DNA from: Calycina herbarum
Taxonomy: Eukaryota > Ascomycota > Leotiomycetes > Helotiales > Pezizellaceae
Direction of reading: 5' to 3'
Assembly (NCBI GenBank): GCA_001414485.1
Contig: LLEY01000050.1
Coordinates: 1 to 64,000 of the forward strand
Length of the DNA: 64,000 bases
Of this stretch, positions 62,000 through 64,000 are shown piece after piece. The notes beneath the pieces were generated by a model. The model saw nothing but the letters and a program-made list of their open reading frames with translations. It ran no database searches and was not told the DNA's origin. Each line of letters opens with the position of its first letter. Positions within the stretch are counted from its first letter, which is position 1. The translations under genes and the position numbers were made by a program.

Positions 62000-64000
62000 C
62001 TAAATCAAAAACTCTTATATAAGGTCTCTCTTTTCTTCTTAATTTCCTCGGCTCTTCTTATCTTCCTCGTAGTCTTTCTAGGCTTATAATCGTTCGCTTT
62101 TAGTAGGTTTTAACTTACGTAGAAAGCGCTTCTTAAACTAACGAATAGAGGTAATACTATATATTACGTAAGTTAATAGCTTCTACAAGTCCGCCTCTGC
62201 TCTATAGCCTCTCTATTGAATAAGATATTAGAATCTAGTCTTATTTCTTCTTAAATTTACTATTTCCTTTATAGTCTAGAGTACGTGTCTACTGTCGTCG
62301 ATTACTACTAGTGTTGCTAGTAGCGAAGGTTGATTTATCTAACCTAGTATAGGGATACTAGCGGTAGAGCGTAGTAGATTAGTATAGAATATATTATAAA
62401 TCGATTCTAGTTCGTAGAGCAGTTCTAGTTTATATATATAAGAGTATATAGCTTAAAGTATATAGAAAGAGCTAATATACTTAGTATTAAACTTAGGAAT
62501 TAGTTTAGCTAACTTAATATTCTAGATACTAAGTATAACTATATCCTTAATTCTATATACTAGGGCTAGTAATCGGTAAGCGTTAGTAGCTTCCTCTATT
62601 CTATCTCTTAAGATAAGGAGGTTTGTATATAGAAGTACTAAAGCGTCTTTTATCTTTATAGCAAAGGTTATACTAGCGACTACGCTTTAAGAATCAGATA
62701 TAGCTTAAGAGAGACTAAAGCTTACTCGAGGATAGTAACCGTTGTTTATAAAGAAGAGTAATATATCTATAGCTAAACTACGTACGTTTCTTATAGTAAA
62801 CTCGGCTAGTAGTAAGAACTAGATCTAATCCTCTTAAGTATAGTCGATATACTAGCGGAGATACTTAGAGATAGATTTATTAGCGATTTCAGTTTAGCTG
62901 TCGGTTTCTAGGTAGTAGGTAGTAGAAAGGTCGATTTGTATATATAATATATCGTAGACTATTTTCTAGAATACTATAATAAATAGTAAGTCTTTATTAG
63001 AGATAATAGAGTCTAGTAGTCTATAGAGCTTCTAAACGTCTTATATAAATAAGCGAGCTAAGTTAATAGTAGTCTACTTTAAATAGTATAGAATAATATA
63101 GTAATCCTTTATAAGCTTATTAGTAACTACTATAATCTAGTCGTAACTGTCTACTATTATAATCGGTTCTATAAAGTTAATAGATAGGTTCTTCTATTAC
63201 TAGATTAGAATAGAGAGAGGTTTTAAAGTACTCTAATATCGTAGCTAGAAAAACTTATTTCAAAAGTAACTCTTATAAGCTTTAACGAATTACTTAATAT
63301 TCTTATAAAGTTTAGATTACTAGTAGTCTCTAGATACTAGCTTAAATATCTTATTCTTACTAGAGTAACTACTCTTAACCGAGTCGTAGATTCTCTAAAG
63401 AAGCTAGACTCTAAGCTTAGTATCTAGAACGTATTTATTTATTTATTTCTATTTAACGTTAAGCGGAGTCTAGCTCGCGTAGGCTAGGTTCTAAAAGAGT
63501 CTTAGTTTTAAGTAAATAACGTTAGAGAGGTGCCTTAGGCTATAGAGAGTGTAAATAAAAGAATGCTAATTTATAAGAGATAGTTTAAAGAGAAGCCTTA
63601 CTTCTAAAGCAGCTCTTGTTTTAAATTAGTATAAAAACTAGAGTAGAATAAGAAAACAGTATATAATAATAGAGAATAGAGAATAGAAAAGGTTATAGAG
63701 TAGAAGAGAGAGAGATTCCTCTATCGAGAATAGATCTTAGTATAAAACTTCGTCTTATAGTAGACCTTATAAAATAGCTCCTCGTAGTATAAGCTGAAAA
63801 GTAGTTAAGAGTTCCTCTTAGCCTTTATAAGTAGCTTAGAAGCTACTTTGTTTACAAGTCTATAAAAGAGTAGATAGAATTAAGTCTTCTTCTTTCTATA
63901 CTTATACTTCTCTAAGATAAGTAGTATATTAAAGTAAAGAAAGCGAAGGTAGTACGTAGTAAAGTCTCCGTAGCTAGAGCGAGTAGTAATTAAGCGAGCT
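62000..64000 (-). mobile_element. second Ty3/gypsy element, pol remnant (truncated by window end)
   Basis: Read on the minus strand, the stop-interrupted frames give the pol order expected from right to left: an H2C2-like segment (about 63260-63400, with KIFKLVSRDYQ), the integrase core (about 62680-63210, with DSIISN and TYYLETDSQTE reading as altered DRG and HPQTDGQTE) and a chromodomain-like tail (about 62170-62300). Sequence differs from the 36091-42785 family. LTRs were not found in the window; the left limit is approximate. Confidence 0.65.

Noticed and set aside
1..64000. CRISPR arrays, bacterial operons or rRNA genes
   Set aside because: None seen; tandem repeats present are transposon- or microsatellite-type, and the genes are intron-bearing fungal genes.

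Overview
This is filamentous ascomycete (Pezizomycotina) nuclear DNA. The genes have short introns (44-100 bp) with GTAAGT-type donors and CTAAC/CTAAT branch points. The gene families are typical of this group, and the repeats carry the mark of repeat-induced point mutation (RIP): almost all differences between repeat copies are C-to-T or G-to-A, Gln and Trp codons have become stops, and TA is extremely frequent. I cannot name the species.

Layout: two gene islands of ordinary base composition sit in AT-rich repeat deserts. Desert 1 (1-2560) holds pogo-like transposon ends and a solo LTR. Island A (about 2560-13660) holds essentially one giant gene, a five-exon, 3116-residue DUF6606-DUF3638-DUF3645 protein. 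Desert 2 (13660-43690) is nested transposons: an inverted Ty3/gypsy copy with a deleted Ty1/copia element inside it, a LINE, two pogo/Fot1-like elements, and a complete Ty3/gypsy chromovirus with target-site duplication inserted into a further DNA transposon. Island B (about 43690-59870) holds nine multi-domain or multi-exon genes. Desert 3 (59870-64000) is repeat DNA, including another gypsy pol on the minus strand.

Island B is the main discovery. It looks like an undescribed ribosomally made peptide (RiPP) cluster of the dikaritin (ustiloxin/phomopsin) type. A small two-exon gene (51804-52149, minus) encodes a secreted precursor with a signal peptide and three near-identical repeats separated by Lys-Arg (kexin) sites. 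Each repeat contains the invariant block ADADDQVVYTWSLP. The precursor is divergently paired with a UstYa/DUF3328 gene (52756-53643), and a second UstYa gene follows (53872-54934). Around them lie a CYP52-like P450, a secreted berberine-bridge-type FAD oxidase, a short-chain dehydrogenase, a rhodopsin-fold membrane protein, a GMC oxidoreductase and an O-methyltransferase. A plausible route is secretion-pathway cleavage by kexin, UstYa-catalysed oxidative crosslinking at Tyr (and perhaps Trp), then oxidation and methylation. No transporter, transcription factor or dedicated peptidase was seen in the island.

Exon boundaries were inferred by hand from splice consensus, reading phase and family conservation. 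Transposon boundaries were set from LTRs, TIRs and target-site duplications where visible.
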